Assembly (NCBI GenBank): GCA_963729215.1
Contig: CAVSND010000006.1
Location: 1-64,000, forward strand
Source: CAVQJU01 sp963729215
GTDB taxonomy: Bacteria; Acidobacteriota; Vicinamibacteria; Vicinamibacterales; CAVVIG01
Direction of reading: 5' to 3'
DNA length: 64,000 nt
Shown: positions 25,630-33,918 of the stretch, one piece after another
Numbering within the stretch: position 1 is the first letter of the stretch
Layout of the letters: every line of letters begins with the position of its first letter
Notes under the pieces: model-generated
What the model was told of the DNA's origin: nothing
The model's input: the letters and a program-made list of their open reading frames with translations, nothing else
The model's database searches: none
Program-made: the position numbers and the translations under genes

Positions 25630-27243
25630 TCAGTGCCGGAAGTGTCGCGTGCCGGTGAAGACCATCGCGAGACCGTGTTCATCCGCGGCGGCGACGACTT
25701 CCGCGTCCTTGACCGAGCCGCCCGGCTGCACGACCGCCGACGCGCCGGCGGCCGCCACGGCATCGAGGCCGTCGCGGAACGGAAAAAAGGCGTCCGAGGC
25801 CGCGACGGAACCGGACAGCGAACGCTGCGCGTCCCGCGCCTTCATCACGGCGACGTTCACGGCGTCGACACGGCTCATCTGGCCGGCGCCGACCGCGAGT
25901 GTCCGCTGCGAATCGGTAAAGATCACTGTGTTCGATTTCACGTGCGCGCAGATGCGCCAGGCGAAGCGCAGCGCCTGCCATTCGCTCGTGGTCGGGTGGC
26001 GCTTTGTCGCGATGCGGAACCCGTCGGGCAGCGCGGCCTGCGCGCCGGACTCCCAGCCGGTACGAGCTTCGGCCACCTGATCGCGTTCCTGTGCGAGCAT
26101 CCCGCCGAGGATCGATCGGAGGTCGATGCCCCCGTCCCTCAAGCCGGAAAAATCCGCCGTGACCACGCGCATGCCGGCCTTGCGGGCGAGGACGGCGCGG
26201 GCACGCTCGTCGACGGCCGGCGCCATCACCGCATCGATGCGCGTCGATGCGATCGCTTCGGCGGTGGCGAGATCGATTGTGCGGTTCAGGGCCACGATGC
26301 CCCCGAAAGCCGAGAGAGGATCGGCGTCGCGCGCCCGCACGTACGCGTCGGCCGGCGAGCTGCCAATGGCGGCCCCACAGGGATTGGTGTGTTTCACGAC
26401 AACCGCGGCGGGCTCATCGAACTCGATCACGATCCGCACGGCGGCATCGAGATCGAGAAGATTGGTGTACGACAGCTCCTTGCCCTGGAGAATCGTCGTC
26501 CGGCTGAAGCCTGACGGGACACCGGACGCGACACCTGAATACCAGGCGGCGCGCTGGTGGGGGTTTTCGCCGTACCGCAGATCCCGGATCTTCTCGAGAG
26601 ACAGATCCAGACGCGCACCGAAGGGTCCCGCCCCGGAGACACCGCCGCGTTCGAACGCGGCACCGTCCAGCCGCACGGTGGCCAGCGTGGCGGCAATGGC
26701 GGCGTCGTACGCGGCCGTATACGCGATGGCCTTTCGCGCAAGATCGAACCGGAATGCCAGTCCCGGCGTGTCGTCAAGGGCGGCGAGCACACGCGGATAG
26801 TCCGCGGGGTCGACGGTCACGAGCACGTCGCGAAAGCTCTTGGCGGCCGCGCGCACGAGCGAGGGCCCGCCGATGTCGATCTCCTCGACGAGCGCGTCGA
26901 ACGGTGTCGCAGGGTTGGCCGCGGCTGCGGCAAACGGGTACAGGTTGACGACGACCAGATCGACGAGGCCGATGCCGAGGCGTTCGAGTCCGGCCAGGTC
27001 GTCGGCGCGGTCGCGGCGCGCGAGAATGCCGCCGTGAATCGCGGGATGCAGCGTCTTGACGCGGCCGTCCATCATTTCAGGGAAGCCGGTCAGCGTGGAC
27101 ACGCCGGTCACGGCGAGCCCGGCGTCCGCGAGGGCACGCGCCGTCCCGCCGGTCGACACGAGCTCGAATCCGCGGGCGGCCAGCCCACGGGCGAATTCTG
27201 TAATGCCGGTCTTGTCGGAAACGCTCAGCAGGGCTCTTGGCAT
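25630..27243 (-). CDS. purH: Bifunctional AICAR transformylase/IMP cyclohydrolase
   Basis: PurH carries out the last two steps of IMP synthesis. The 537-residue protein (ATG at 27241-27243, MPRALLSVSDKTGI) has the N-terminal IMP cyclohydrolase MGS domain (VSTGGTARAL, GGILARRD) and the C-terminal transformylase (LRYGENPHQRAAWY, VVVKHTNPCGAA, SVAASDAFFPFRDGLD). All expected active-site blocks are visible. Its upstream region contains an overlapping divergent promoter for the cold-shock leader. Confidence 0.97.
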   Translation of the reverse strand: MPRALLSVSDKTGITEFARGLAARGFELVSTGGTARALADAGLAVTGVSTLTGFPEMMDGRVKTLHPAIHGGILARRDRADDLAGLERLGIGLVDLVVVNLYPFAAAAANPATPFDALVEEIDIGGPSLVRAAAKSFRDVLVTVDPADYPRVLAALDDTPGLAFRFDLARKAIAYTAAYDAAIAATLATVRLDGAAFERGGVSGAGPFGARLDLSLEKIRDLRYGENPHQRAAWYSGVASGVPSGFSRTTILQGKELSYTNLLDLDAAVRIVIEFDEPAAVVVKHTNPCGAAIGSSPADAYVRARDADPLSAFGGIVALNRTIDLATAEAIASTRIDAVMAPAVDERARAVLARKAGMRVVTADFSGLRDGGIDLRSILGGMLAQERDQVAEARTGWESGAQAALPDGFRIATKRHPTTSEWQALRFAWRICAHVKSNTVIFTDSQRTLAVGAGQMSRVDAVNVAVMKARDAQRSLSGSVAASDAFFPFRDGLDAVAAAGASAVVQPGGSVKDAEVVAAADEHGLAMVFTGTRHFRH

Positions 27244-27265
27244 ATGAACCAAAGTCCAGTATTAT
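27237..27265 (+). promoter_or_regulatory. Sigma-70 promoter upstream of the cspA leader
   Basis: TTGGCA (27237-27242), a 17-bp spacer and TATTAT (27260-27265) form a near-consensus promoter reading rightwards. The predicted start is about 27272. The -10 is nearly symmetric: on the minus strand it reads TAATAC just upstream of purH, so the site could fire both ways. Confidence 0.6.
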
Positions 27266-27271
27266 CTCAGG

Positions 27272-27332
27272 TGACGCCGGGCGGGCCTGGCGCCGAAAGG
27301 GAAAGGCCGCACAGGGTGCGGCCTTTTTTTTT
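27272..27332 (+). ncRNA. Candidate 61-nt structured RNA or attenuated leader of the cold-shock gene
   Basis: From the predicted start the transcript would contain a 7-bp stem (CGCCGGG-CGGG-CCTGGCG, 27275-27292). An intrinsic terminator with nine T residues follows. No open reading frame is needed to explain it. It could be a free small RNA or a leader whose read-through controls the cold-shock gene 107 bp downstream. A third stem, GCTTCGGCA/TGCCGGAGC, follows the T-run. Nothing about its function is known. Confidence 0.45.
27302..27332 (+). terminator. Intrinsic terminator between purH and cspA
   Basis: AAAGGCCGCA-CAGGG-TGCGGCCTTT has a 10-bp stem and a 5-nt loop, followed by an uninterrupted run of T. 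It is the clearest Rho-independent terminator in the window. No protein gene on the plus strand ends just before it. Confidence 0.85.
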
Positions 27333-27438
27333 GCTTCGGCAGCGGTTGCCGGAGCCAGTTCAATGACGCGGCGGCAAAGCTGGGGGAGGGGCCTCCGGCG
27401 AAAGAGACGTGGCGTCCTAGCAAGCAGGAAGAAGAACG

Positions 27439-27642
27439 ATGCGTATCACAGGTAAGGTCAAGTGGTTCAACAACGCCAAGGGTTACGGATTCATCGAACG
27501 CGACGGAGGCAGTGACGTGTTCGTCCACTACTCGGCGATCCAGGGCGACGGCTTCCGTTCGCTCGAGGAAGGCCAGGCGGTCGAGTTCGAGATCGTTGAC
27601 GGTCCGAAAGGCCCGCAGGCCGGCAACGTCAACAAAGTCTAG
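27439..27642 (+). CDS. cspA: Cold-shock domain protein
   Basis: The 67-residue OB-fold protein binds single-stranded RNA and DNA as an RNA chaperone. RNP1 is KGYGFIE (residues 14-20) and RNP2 is VFVHYSAI. It starts MRITGKVKWFNNAKGYGF after an AGGAAGAAG ribosome binding site. The long, hairpin-rich leader is in keeping with post-transcriptional control of csp genes. It stands alone between two minus-strand blocks. The symbol marks the family, not a proven ortholog. Confidence 0.95.
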   Translation: MRITGKVKWFNNAKGYGFIERDGGSDVFVHYSAIQGDGFRSLEEGQAVEFEIVDGPKGPQAGNVNKV

Positions 27643-27653
27643 CTCCCTCCCCG

Positions 27654-27693
27654 GAGGCCGGGCGTCCACATCCTCGAGGGCGCCCGGCTCCTC
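27654..27693. terminator. Bidirectional terminator-like hairpin after cspA
   Basis: GAGGCCGGGCG pairs with CGCCCGGCTCCTC around a 16-nt loop. T-runs are weak (TCTTTCCCC). It lies between the convergent cspA and MXAN_5187-like genes. Confidence 0.5.
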
Positions 27694-27696
27694 GGT

Positions 27697-28281
27697 TCAA
27701 TCTTTCCCCTTCATCGCCCGCGCCGTAAAGTTCACCTTTCCGTCCTTCACCGCCACCCGGAACGCCACTTCGGGGCTGCCGCTTTCGCGCAGTTTCTTGA
27801 CCTGATTCCTCACCAGATCGGCGAACTTGTGGAACGGCAGCGCGTCTTCGCCGATGGAGCGCCGGGCTTCGACGAGCGACTCGTAGAGGTCGTGCAGCTT
27901 GTCCTCTTCCTGGACCGGGTTCTTGAACGCCGTGACGTGCAGGATGCGGTCGCCCGCTTCCTTCTTGGCCTCGGCGGGCTTCTCCTTGCGCTTGTGAACA
28001 AACGGACCCGAACGGCCTTCCTCGCGCGCCCGAAGCCCGCGGTCCCAGAGGTCCACGAACGCCGCGTATCTTGACTGCAGCGTCGTAAAGCGGAAACGGT
28101 CGCCGGTATTCTGGATGTGGGACCGGTCGTACTGTTTGACGAGCGCGTCCACACGGCTGCGCGTCTCCCAGGGCGGCTTGGGCAGCCGCCCCGCGAAGAA
28201 CATGTTGTACTCGGCTTCGAGGCGCCGCATCTCGGCCTCGAGCCGCTGCAGATCGCGTTCGATGGGTGTCGGGTCTGCCAC
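27697..28281 (-). CDS. MXAN_5187 C-terminal-like conserved protein
   Basis: A 194-residue, charged, probably cytoplasmic protein. An N-terminal coiled coil (IERDLQRLEAEMRRLEAEYNMFFAG) is followed by a conserved block (PPWETRSRVDALVKQYD, NTGDRFRFTTLQSRYAAFVDLWDRGLRAREEGR) and an E/K-rich linker. The C-terminal domain contains LHDLYESLVEARRSIGED. I associate this block with the MXAN_5187 C-terminal family of myxobacteria and acidobacteria, from memory. Function is unknown. It ends facing cspA and starts just after a second hypothetical gene. Confidence 0.75.
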   Translation of the reverse strand: MADPTPIERDLQRLEAEMRRLEAEYNMFFAGRLPKPPWETRSRVDALVKQYDRSHIQNTGDRFRFTTLQSRYAAFVDLWDRGLRAREEGRSGPFVHKRKEKPAEAKKEAGDRILHVTAFKNPVQEEDKLHDLYESLVEARRSIGEDALPFHKFADLVRNQVKKLRESGSPEVAFRVAVKDGKVNFTARAMKGKD

Positions 28282-28287
28282 AGGGCC

Positions 28288-28695
28288 TTATTGGTAGATG
28301 AGGAAATACAGCAGGGGCAGCCAGAGCTCGCGCGCGTACGGCACCGGACGGTCGTCGATCAGCACTTCCGTGTGGTGCGACGGCCCGACGATTTCGAACA
28401 GGTCGCGGAGGCGCGACGCGTCGCGCGTCCAGAAACGGGCGCGGTAGCGGTGCGACGGGCCGCTGCCGGTCTCGCGGAACTCCGCCGAGTTGCGGGCCAG
28501 GTCGAGCGCACGGGGAAAGTCAGCCGTGTCCATCGCGGGGAAGACGATGGTGATGGAAAACGGCCGCTGACGGGCGCCGAACAACGCGTCGTGCAAATCG
28601 GGATCGAGCGCCGCCAGTTCCTCAGTGGTGGGCTGCTCGGACAGATCGGCGTACGGCCAAAACCGCTCGAGCGGCCGGAATTTTGGCTGTTCCAC
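28288..28695 (-). CDS. Conserved hypothetical protein
   Basis: A 135-residue protein starting at GTG 28695 (VEQPKFRPLERFWPYADLSEQP) in this reading. The GTG is preferred over the upstream ATG because a TACAAT -10 lies 7 nt before it and the longer start overlaps that promoter. The mid region (FSITIVFPAMDTADFPRALDLARNS) suggests an alpha/beta fold and the C-terminus is hydrophobic (LWLPLLYFLIYQ). I do not recognise a family. It is followed at once by the MXAN_5187-like gene, probably as one transcript. Confidence 0.7.
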   Translation of the reverse strand: MEQPKFRPLERFWPYADLSEQPTTEELAALDPDLHDALFGARQRPFSITIVFPAMDTADFPRALDLARNSAEFRETGSGPSHRYRARFWTRDASRLRDLFEIVGPSHHTEVLIDDRPVPYARELWLPLLYFLIYQ

Positions 28696-28702
28696 GGTCC
28701 CA

Positions 28703-28708
28703 ATTGTA
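28703..28708 (-). promoter_or_regulatory. -10 element of a probable leaderless promoter
   Basis: On the minus strand TACAAT is followed by 7 nt and then the GTG of the hypothetical gene. Only 28 bp separate the two divergent starts, leaving no room for a leader with a ribosome binding site. Confidence 0.4.
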
Positions 28709-28723
28709 TTGCAGAATGGCACC

Positions 28724-29869
28724 ATGTTTGGACCACGAGGGCGGCGTTCGAAGGTTCGCTGGCCGTTTCAAGCGGCGGTGCTCGGCGTCATGGCGATCAT
28801 CGCGGTCACCGTGGCGACGAGCCGCGGCCGGAGCGCGGGCGTCGCGGGTCAGGCCGCGCAGGCGCCGTTCGCCTCGCTGGTCGAGCAACTCTCGGAGCCC
28901 AACGGCGAGTTCGATACCGACAACCTGATTTCCAACGAGCAGTCCTATCTGCACGTGATACCCGCCCTGGAACAGGCCGGCATCTCGGGCGGCGTCTATA
29001 TCGGCGTCGGCCCCGACCAGAATTTCTCCTATATCGCCCGCATCCGGCCCGCCGAAGCGTTCATCGTCGACATCCGGCGCGACAACCTGCTGCTCCACCT
29101 GCTGTTCAAGGCGATTTTCGCGTCCACGAAGAACCGCGTGGAGTACCTGGGCGTGCTGACCGGGCGGCCGGCGCCCGACCGCGCCGAGACATGGCGCGAC
29201 GCCACGATCGAGAAGATTGTCGCGTATTACGACGAAGCCAAGCCCGTGTCGGCGGCCGTGTCGGCCGAGACGACCGAGCGGCTGCACGCGGCGATCAAAA
29301 AGTCCGGCGTGCCGCTGTCCGCGAAGGATCTCGCCACCATCGATCGCTTTCATGCCGCGTTCACGCAGTCGGGCCTCTCGCTGCAGTTCACGTCCACGGG
29401 CCGCCCCGCGCGCGAGTACTACCCGACGTATCGGGACCTGCTGCTCGAAAGCGATCGGCGGGGCCGAAAGCTGTGCTTCCTCGCGTCCGAGGACGACTTC
29501 CAGTTCGTGCGCGGACTCGAGGCACGCGACGCCGTCATTCCGGTGGTGGGTGATTTGAGCGGTCCGCATGCCGTGGCGGCGGTCGGGCAGCTGATGGCGC
29601 AGCGCGGCGAGCGTCTGGCGGCGTTTTATGTCTCGAACGTCGAGAATTACCTGTTCCGGAACGGCGCCTACACGCGGTACATCGACAACCTGAAGCGCCT
29701 GCCCCATTCGGACCACAGCCTGATCATCCGCTCCATCTTCGGCGGTTACTCGCTTCCCGAGTCGGCCCCCGGCTACTACAGCACGTCCACCGTGCAGAAC
29801 CTGAACGAGCTCCTCACCAACTGCGGAGCCGGCAAGTGCCGGTCGTACTTCGAGGTGCTTCGCAAGTGA
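28724..29869 (+). CDS. LIC_10091-like conserved protein, membrane-anchored or secreted
   Basis: A 381-residue protein starting at ATG 28724. An N-terminal hydrophobic segment (FQAAVLGVMAIIAVTVATS) is a signal or anchor. The core has GGVYIGVGPDQNFSYIARIRPAEAFIVDIRRDNLLLHLLFKAIF and later VGDLSGPHAVAAVG and RLAAFYVSNVENYLFRNG. The order suggests a Rossmann-like, methyltransferase-type fold as in the LIC_10091 family, but no substrate is known. The family name is from memory. It is divergent from the hypothetical gene at 28695. Confidence 0.75.
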   Translation: MFGPRGRRSKVRWPFQAAVLGVMAIIAVTVATSRGRSAGVAGQAAQAPFASLVEQLSEPNGEFDTDNLISNEQSYLHVIPALEQAGISGGVYIGVGPDQNFSYIARIRPAEAFIVDIRRDNLLLHLLFKAIFASTKNRVEYLGVLTGRPAPDRAETWRDATIEKIVAYYDEAKPVSAAVSAETTERLHAAIKKSGVPLSAKDLATIDRFHAAFTQSGLSLQFTSTGRPAREYYPTYRDLLLESDRRGRKLCFLASEDDFQFVRGLEARDAVIPVVGDLSGPHAVAAVGQLMAQRGERLAAFYVSNVENYLFRNGAYTRYIDNLKRLPHSDHSLIIRSIFGGYSLPESAPGYYSTSTVQNLNELLTNCGAGKCRSYFEVLRK

Positions 29870-29962
29870 AAGTTTGAAGTGCAAAGTTCAAAGTCTGCAA
29901 AGTGCAGTCGAGACAGCACTCTGCATTTACTGTTCGACTTTCAACTTTGCACTTTGAACTTT
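29868..29962. repeat. AAAGTTC/GAACTTT hairpin array overlapping the cyclase gene end
   Basis: The left arm (29868-29906) has AAAGTTTGAAGTGCAAAGTT-type units. The right arm (29921-29962) has the reverse complement (CAACTTTGCACTTTGAACTT). The right arm encodes the last residues of the cyclase (KVQSAKLKVEQ) and supplies its TAA stop. Confidence 0.8.
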
Positions 29963-30805
29963 TTGCCTCAGACCACTGCGTAAACTCTGCGCAGGGCCGC
30001 CGGACGCGCCCTCGTGCTTGGGTCCGCCAACGATGATCGTCGCGCCGGACGGCGGTACGGTGTTGAGGTTTGCGAGCAGTTCGACGCCGTACTTGCCCGC
30101 GCCGAGCAGCGCGAGGTGGGCGACGAACTTCGAGGCGGACGCCCCGTCGAGGCTGAGGGTATCAACGCCCGCTCCGACGATGTCGCGCTGCGTGACGAGA
30201 AAATGCGCGGTCTCCTCGCTGAATCCAGGCGCGTGCATCGTGCCCTTGGCGTCCTTGTTCAGGAATCGCTCGGCGTTGCCGATCCTCGCGTCCCACCCGG
30301 AATACATGGCGACGAACGCGCCTGCCGGCAGCCTGCCGTGCTGCTTCTCCCACGCCACCACATCGTCCACGGACAGCAGCGCGTCGGCGTCCTTGGCCGC
30401 GCGGCCGGCGATGGAAATGACCGCGAGCGGCGCGAAGAACTTCTCCACCGGCAGCCTGTCGGCGGTCGGCGCGTTGGCGACAAAATGCGCCGGCGCGTCC
30501 ATATGCGTGCCGGTATGCTCGTCGAACGTGATCTCGTTGGCGAAAAATCCGTCTTTCCCGAGGGCGAACTTCGGACGGATTTGAATCGGTTTGAACGCGG
30601 GAAATACAGGCGTGCGGGGCGAGAAGACGTGCGTCAGGTCGTGGACGTCACGAAATCCCTTCGAGAGCCTGACCGGTTTCTGCTGCGCGACGGCCGATGC
30701 CGGCGTGGCGACGGCCGCGCCCGCAATGACGGAGCCGACCCCTTTGAGAAAGCCTCGCCGCGAAAGCTCCTCGCGGACGGATTCGATGACGACCGGTGCG
30801 CACAT
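29927..30805 (-). CDS. Cyclase-family (kynurenine formamidase-like) hydrolase with Tat signal
   Basis: This family hydrolyses amides or esters with a metal-bound water. The HTGTHMDAPAHF motif near residue 95 carries the metal ligands. A twin-arginine signal, SRRGFLKGVG, lies near residue 16, so export in folded form is expected. The start MCAPVVIES at 30805 gives 292 residues. The final eleven residues come from a repeat array and are not conserved in kind. The true substrate is unknown. Confidence 0.85.
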   Translation of the reverse strand: MCAPVVIESVREELSRRGFLKGVGSVIAGAAVATPASAVAQQKPVRLSKGFRDVHDLTHVFSPRTPVFPAFKPIQIRPKFALGKDGFFANEITFDEHTGTHMDAPAHFVANAPTADRLPVEKFFAPLAVISIAGRAAKDADALLSVDDVVAWEKQHGRLPAGAFVAMYSGWDARIGNAERFLNKDAKGTMHAPGFSEETAHFLVTQRDIVGAGVDTLSLDGASASKFVAHLALLGAGKYGVELLANLNTVPPSGATIIVGGPKHEGASGGPAQSLRSGLRQKVQSAKLKVEQ

Positions 30806-30830
30806 GGGCCGAGCCTCCCTCGGCCCTATG

Positions 30831-31142
30831 CTAACCGACGAAGGGATCGGGCAGTGGTGATTCCGCCAGTGGGCCAACGACAGTCGTCCATTCGCGGACG
30901 CGCCAGGACTTGACGGCGCCGTTCACCACGTAGGGATCGCCCGCGGCAAATGCCTCCGGGACCGCGCGCGACGTTCCCCGGAACACCAGCACGGCGCCAT
31001 CGACCGGATCCGCAAGCGCGCCCCCAAGCACGAGGTCGCCGCGCGCAACCGCCTGACGGGCGTACGCGATATGCGCAGCCCGAAACGGCATCCTCCGCTC
31101 GGCATAGTCGTCCGACGCGTCGTAGAACAGCAGGTAGTGCAT
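30831..31142 (-). CDS. YciI-family protein
   Basis: A 103-residue dimeric alpha-beta barrel fold (MHYLLFYDASDDYAERRMPFRAAHIAYARQAV) with the family's conserved histidine in RAAHIAYA and GDLVLGGALADPVDGAVLVF. YciI-like proteins are enzyme-like but mostly uncharacterised. It lies between the cyclase and cupin genes, probably in one transcript with them. Confidence 0.9.
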   Translation of the reverse strand: MHYLLFYDASDDYAERRMPFRAAHIAYARQAVARGDLVLGGALADPVDGAVLVFRGTSRAVPEAFAAGDPYVVNGAVKSWRVREWTTVVGPLAESPLPDPFVG

Positions 31143-31154
31143 GTCAGCCTTCGC

Positions 31155-31631
31155 TCAGCGCTTCGGCGGCGGATGGATGTTGTCCACCCACGCCACTTCT
31201 TCGGGCGGTTCCGCCGGCGCGATGTCGAGATTCACCACGACCGGATCCTGCCCGCTGCGCACCAGCACGCAGGCCAGCGGCTCGTCGGGGTTCGCGTTGA
31301 TCTCCTGATGCGGCACGAACGGCGGCACGTAGATGAAATCACCCGGGCCGGCCTCCGCGACGTACTCCAGGCGTTCGCCCCATCGCATCCGCGCGCGGCC
31401 GCTGACGACATAGATGACGCTTTCCAGGTCGCCGTGATGATGCGCGCCGGTTTTCGCGTTGGGATGAATCGTCACGGTGCCGGCCCAGAGCTTGCTCGCG
31501 CCCGTCCGGGCGTTGGTGATGGCGGCGGCGCGGTTCATGCCGGGCGTCTGCGGCGTGTTCACGTCAAGATCGGTGCCCGGGACGATCCGGACACCGTGCT
31601 CGCGCCAGTAGTCAGACGGCACTTCGCTCAC
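31155..31631 (-). CDS. Cupin-domain protein
   Basis: A single-domain cupin of 158 residues. Motif 1 reads GAHHHGDLESVIYVVSGRARMRWGE, with metal-ligand histidines and glutamate, and motif 2 reads PGDFIYVPPFVPHQEIN. It may be a metal-dependent isomerase or dioxygenase, or a small-molecule binding protein. Its ATG overlaps the DUF1684 stop (ATGA), so they are translationally coupled. Confidence 0.88.
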   Translation of the reverse strand: MSEVPSDYWREHGVRIVPGTDLDVNTPQTPGMNRAAAITNARTGASKLWAGTVTIHPNAKTGAHHHGDLESVIYVVSGRARMRWGERLEYVAEAGPGDFIYVPPFVPHQEINANPDEPLACVLVRSGQDPVVVNLDIAPAEPPEEVAWVDNIHPPPKR

Positions 31632-32530
31632 GGGCGGGGCTCGTAGATTTTCTCGCCGGCCTCGACCCGCACCGGCATCCTGTTCTGCTGGGGCGGCAGC
31701 GGACAGGTCGCAAAGGCGTTATACGCGCACGGCGGGTTCTGCGACCTGTTGAAGTCGAGCGCCACCTTGCCGTTCTCCGGCAGCGGCGTGTAGAGGAAGC
31801 GCGCCGCGGGATCGGTTTCCTTCCCGGTCGTCAGGTCGCGAAAGATGAACCAGAGCTCTTTCGGATGGTCGGGATCGGCCACCGCGATCATCTGCATCCG
31901 CTGCCCGTCCATCTCGAACGCCGCGGTACCGGGACTGACCATCGTATCGATGTCGCCCAGGATGTTGGGGATCTGCATCGTCCTGGGCGTGTCGTACGGC
32001 GCGTAATCGGCAACCACGCGGTAGTTTTGTTTGACCGGATACCAGTTCAGACCGGTGAACTCCCTGCGAAGGTGATTGTTCTTGTCGCGGAGGCGAATAG
32101 CCAGGCGGTCGCCGCTCTGATGGACCCAGAGCGTGAGGTCCTGCAGCCCGATCCGATCGGGCGTGCCCGCGCCGTCCGACTTCAAGTCGGCGCTCGTGAT
32201 CGTCTTTCCGTTGAGCACGAAGCTGACGCCGCTCGCCGCCTTGACCGAGACCTTGCCGTCGCGCATCGAGAACGTGCCCGCGCGGCCGGGAGCGCCGGCC
32301 GGCAGCACGATATCGTTCGCCTGGTCGGAGCCGAACGTGGTTTCCGGCTTGGTCAGGAAGAAGAGCCCGGCGATCGTGAGCCAGCCTGTGTCCGTCTTGA
32401 GCACGGCCTCGCGAGCCTCGCGAAATTTCGCGATCTCGGTCAGATACGGATCGGCGGTCTCGACCGGCGCCGGCTTGCCGCACGCGGCCGCCACCATCAC
32501 CAGGACAATCGCGGTCGTCAATCGCGCCAC
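31628..32530 (-). CDS. DUF1684 lipoprotein
   Basis: The start is GTG at 32528-32530, chosen because GGAG lies 7 nt upstream. The upstream ATG (32557) would overlap the methyltransferase gene. The 300-residue product begins with a lipoprotein signal (ARLTTAIVLVMVAAACGKPAP). The core shows the DUF1684 pattern: WLTIAGLFFLTKPETTFGSDQAND, a mid domain, and the C-terminal KVALDFNRSQNPPCAYNAFATCPLPP. The function of DUF1684 is unknown. Confidence 0.88.
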   Translation of the reverse strand: MARLTTAIVLVMVAAACGKPAPVETADPYLTEIAKFREAREAVLKTDTGWLTIAGLFFLTKPETTFGSDQANDIVLPAGAPGRAGTFSMRDGKVSVKAASGVSFVLNGKTITSADLKSDGAGTPDRIGLQDLTLWVHQSGDRLAIRLRDKNNHLRREFTGLNWYPVKQNYRVVADYAPYDTPRTMQIPNILGDIDTMVSPGTAAFEMDGQRMQMIAVADPDHPKELWFIFRDLTTGKETDPAARFLYTPLPENGKVALDFNRSQNPPCAYNAFATCPLPPQQNRMPVRVEAGEKIYEPRP

Positions 32531-32534
32531 GGGC

Positions 32535-33149
32535 CTACTCCTTCGCCTTCTGGACAACCCAGGTGGTCATGCATCTTTGATTCTGGACGATCGTCGTCTT
32601 CAACGGATCCAGGAGCGCACCGCCGAGGCGCCGGGTCAGGTCGACGAGCAGGGCTTCGTCCACGAGGTAGCGCTCGCTGCCGTCCGGCAGCAGAAACCGG
32701 CGGCCGGTTGTCTGACGCACCCTCGCTTCCATCCCAATCGCCGACGCCAGACGGCAGAATAACACCCCGCCGGGCTTGAGGACGCGCCACATCTCGCCCA
32801 CCATGGCCTCGAACTGGCGATCGTCGCGGGCGAAATGCAGAACGGCGCTGCTGAGCACCGCGTCGGCGAAGCCGTCGGGAAACGACATCTGTTCAACCGC
32901 CTCGACCCGGAAATTTGCGCCCGGCAACTGGGGGGCGAGCGAAGCGGCCAGCATGCGTACCGACTCGACGGCCTCGTCGTCGACGTCCACGCCAAACACC
33001 TCGTAACCGGACCGCAGCATGTAGATGAGATTCCGGCCCGAGCCACAGCCGGCATCGACGATGCGCATGCCGGGGCTCAGGCGGCCGCGCAGCAACTGGT
33101 CGAACAGGTAGATGTCGATCGCACCGAACTGAACGACGAGGTCATTCAT
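32535..33149 (-). CDS. SAM-dependent methyltransferase (class I)
   Basis: The ATG at 33147-33149 (MNDLVVQFGAIDIYLFDQLL) gives 204 residues; the longer frame lies in the upstream acetyltransferase. Motif I is RIVDAGCGSGRNLIYML, then DVDDEAVESV, and ADAVLSSAVLHFARD with the post-I aspartates. This is the Methyltransf_11/25 pattern. The start overlaps the end of the GNAT gene. The substrate cannot be inferred. Confidence 0.9.
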   Translation of the reverse strand: MNDLVVQFGAIDIYLFDQLLRGRLSPGMRIVDAGCGSGRNLIYMLRSGYEVFGVDVDDEAVESVRMLAASLAPQLPGANFRVEAVEQMSFPDGFADAVLSSAVLHFARDDRQFEAMVGEMWRVLKPGGVLFCRLASAIGMEARVRQTTGRRFLLPDGSERYLVDEALLVDLTRRLGGALLDPLKTTIVQNQRCMTTWVVQKAKE

Positions 33150-33655
33150 TCTCGAAAATCTTCTCGATGACGATCTCGTCGATGTAGCGTCCGCCAATCC
33201 TGGCGTGACGGCGGGCGGTGCCCACGATGGAAAACCCGTGGCGCTGATAGACGCGCAGGGCGGCGTCGTTGTCGGCTCGCACGTACGTGAAGATTTTCCC
33301 GTAGCCCTTCTCACGCGCTTCCGCGAGCGTTGCCTCGAACAGGCGCGTCGCGACACCCTGCCGCCGCGAGGCCAGCGCGACGTACGTGCCCAGCACGCCG
33401 ACGTGATCGAACGCCCGCGTGAAGTTCGCGAAGGGCTCCATGCTCTGAAACCCGACCATCTGCCGGTCGGACGCGCGAAGCGCTACCTGGAACACGCCCC
33501 GCGCCGGAAACGACGTCAGGGTACTCACGTTCGGCGTCAACGGAAAAGGGCGTGTCGAACGCGGTGAACGTTCCGGCCTCGATAATCGGATTCAGGATTC
33601 CGACGATCGCTGCGGCATCGTCCGGGCAGGCCGCTCGCGTGAGCAGGCTGGTCAC
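33142..33655 (-). CDS. GNAT acetyltransferase, +1 frameshift
   Basis: The repaired protein of about 170 residues starts at GTG 33653-33655 (TSLLTRAACPDDAAAIVGILN, ...EAGTFTAFDTPFSVDAEREY) and continues in another frame (LTSFPARGVFQVALRASDRQMVGFQ...). The acetyl-CoA motif is ASRRQGVATRLFEATL and the C-terminal YQRHGFSIVGTARRHARIGG follows. One extra base in the GGG at 33519-33521 separates the parts. Its stop overlaps the methyltransferase start, and its GTG overlaps the DUF2277 stop. Confidence 0.82.
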
Positions 33656-33918
33656 GCAAACCGCTCGCGCGCCCGTTCCTGGGCCTTGCGGGCCTCTTCC
33701 TCGCGGTTGCGCGGCGGCGCGGTCGTGGTCAGCGATCCAATCAATCGATTGGCGGCTGCGGTGACTTCCTCGACGGCGCGGTTGAAGACCGCTTCGTTCG
33801 CGCGGGACGGCCGGGTCGAACCGCTCAACTTCCGCACGAACTGAAGAGCCGAGGCCCTGATTTCTTCTTCGGTGGCCGGCGGCGCGAAGTTAGCGAGGGT
33901 CTTGATGTTCCGACACAT
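33652..33918 (-). CDS. DUF2277 protein
   Basis: An 88-residue protein beginning MCRNIKTLANFAPPATEEEIRASALQFVRKLSG, which is the DUF2277 signature. It is helical and charged with a polar C-terminus (NREEEARKAQERARERFA). The function is unknown. It overlaps both neighbouring GNAT genes by a few bases, so the group is translated together. Confidence 0.92.
   Translation of the reverse strand: MCRNIKTLANFAPPATEEEIRASALQFVRKLSGSTRPSRANEAVFNRAVEEVTAAANRLIGSLTTTAPPRNREEEARKAQERARERFA

Noticed and set aside
29868..29962. Rho-independent terminator at the AAAGTTC hairpin
   Set aside because: The stems are AT-rich and repetitive, with no defined GC stem plus T-run. It is better described as a repeat array.
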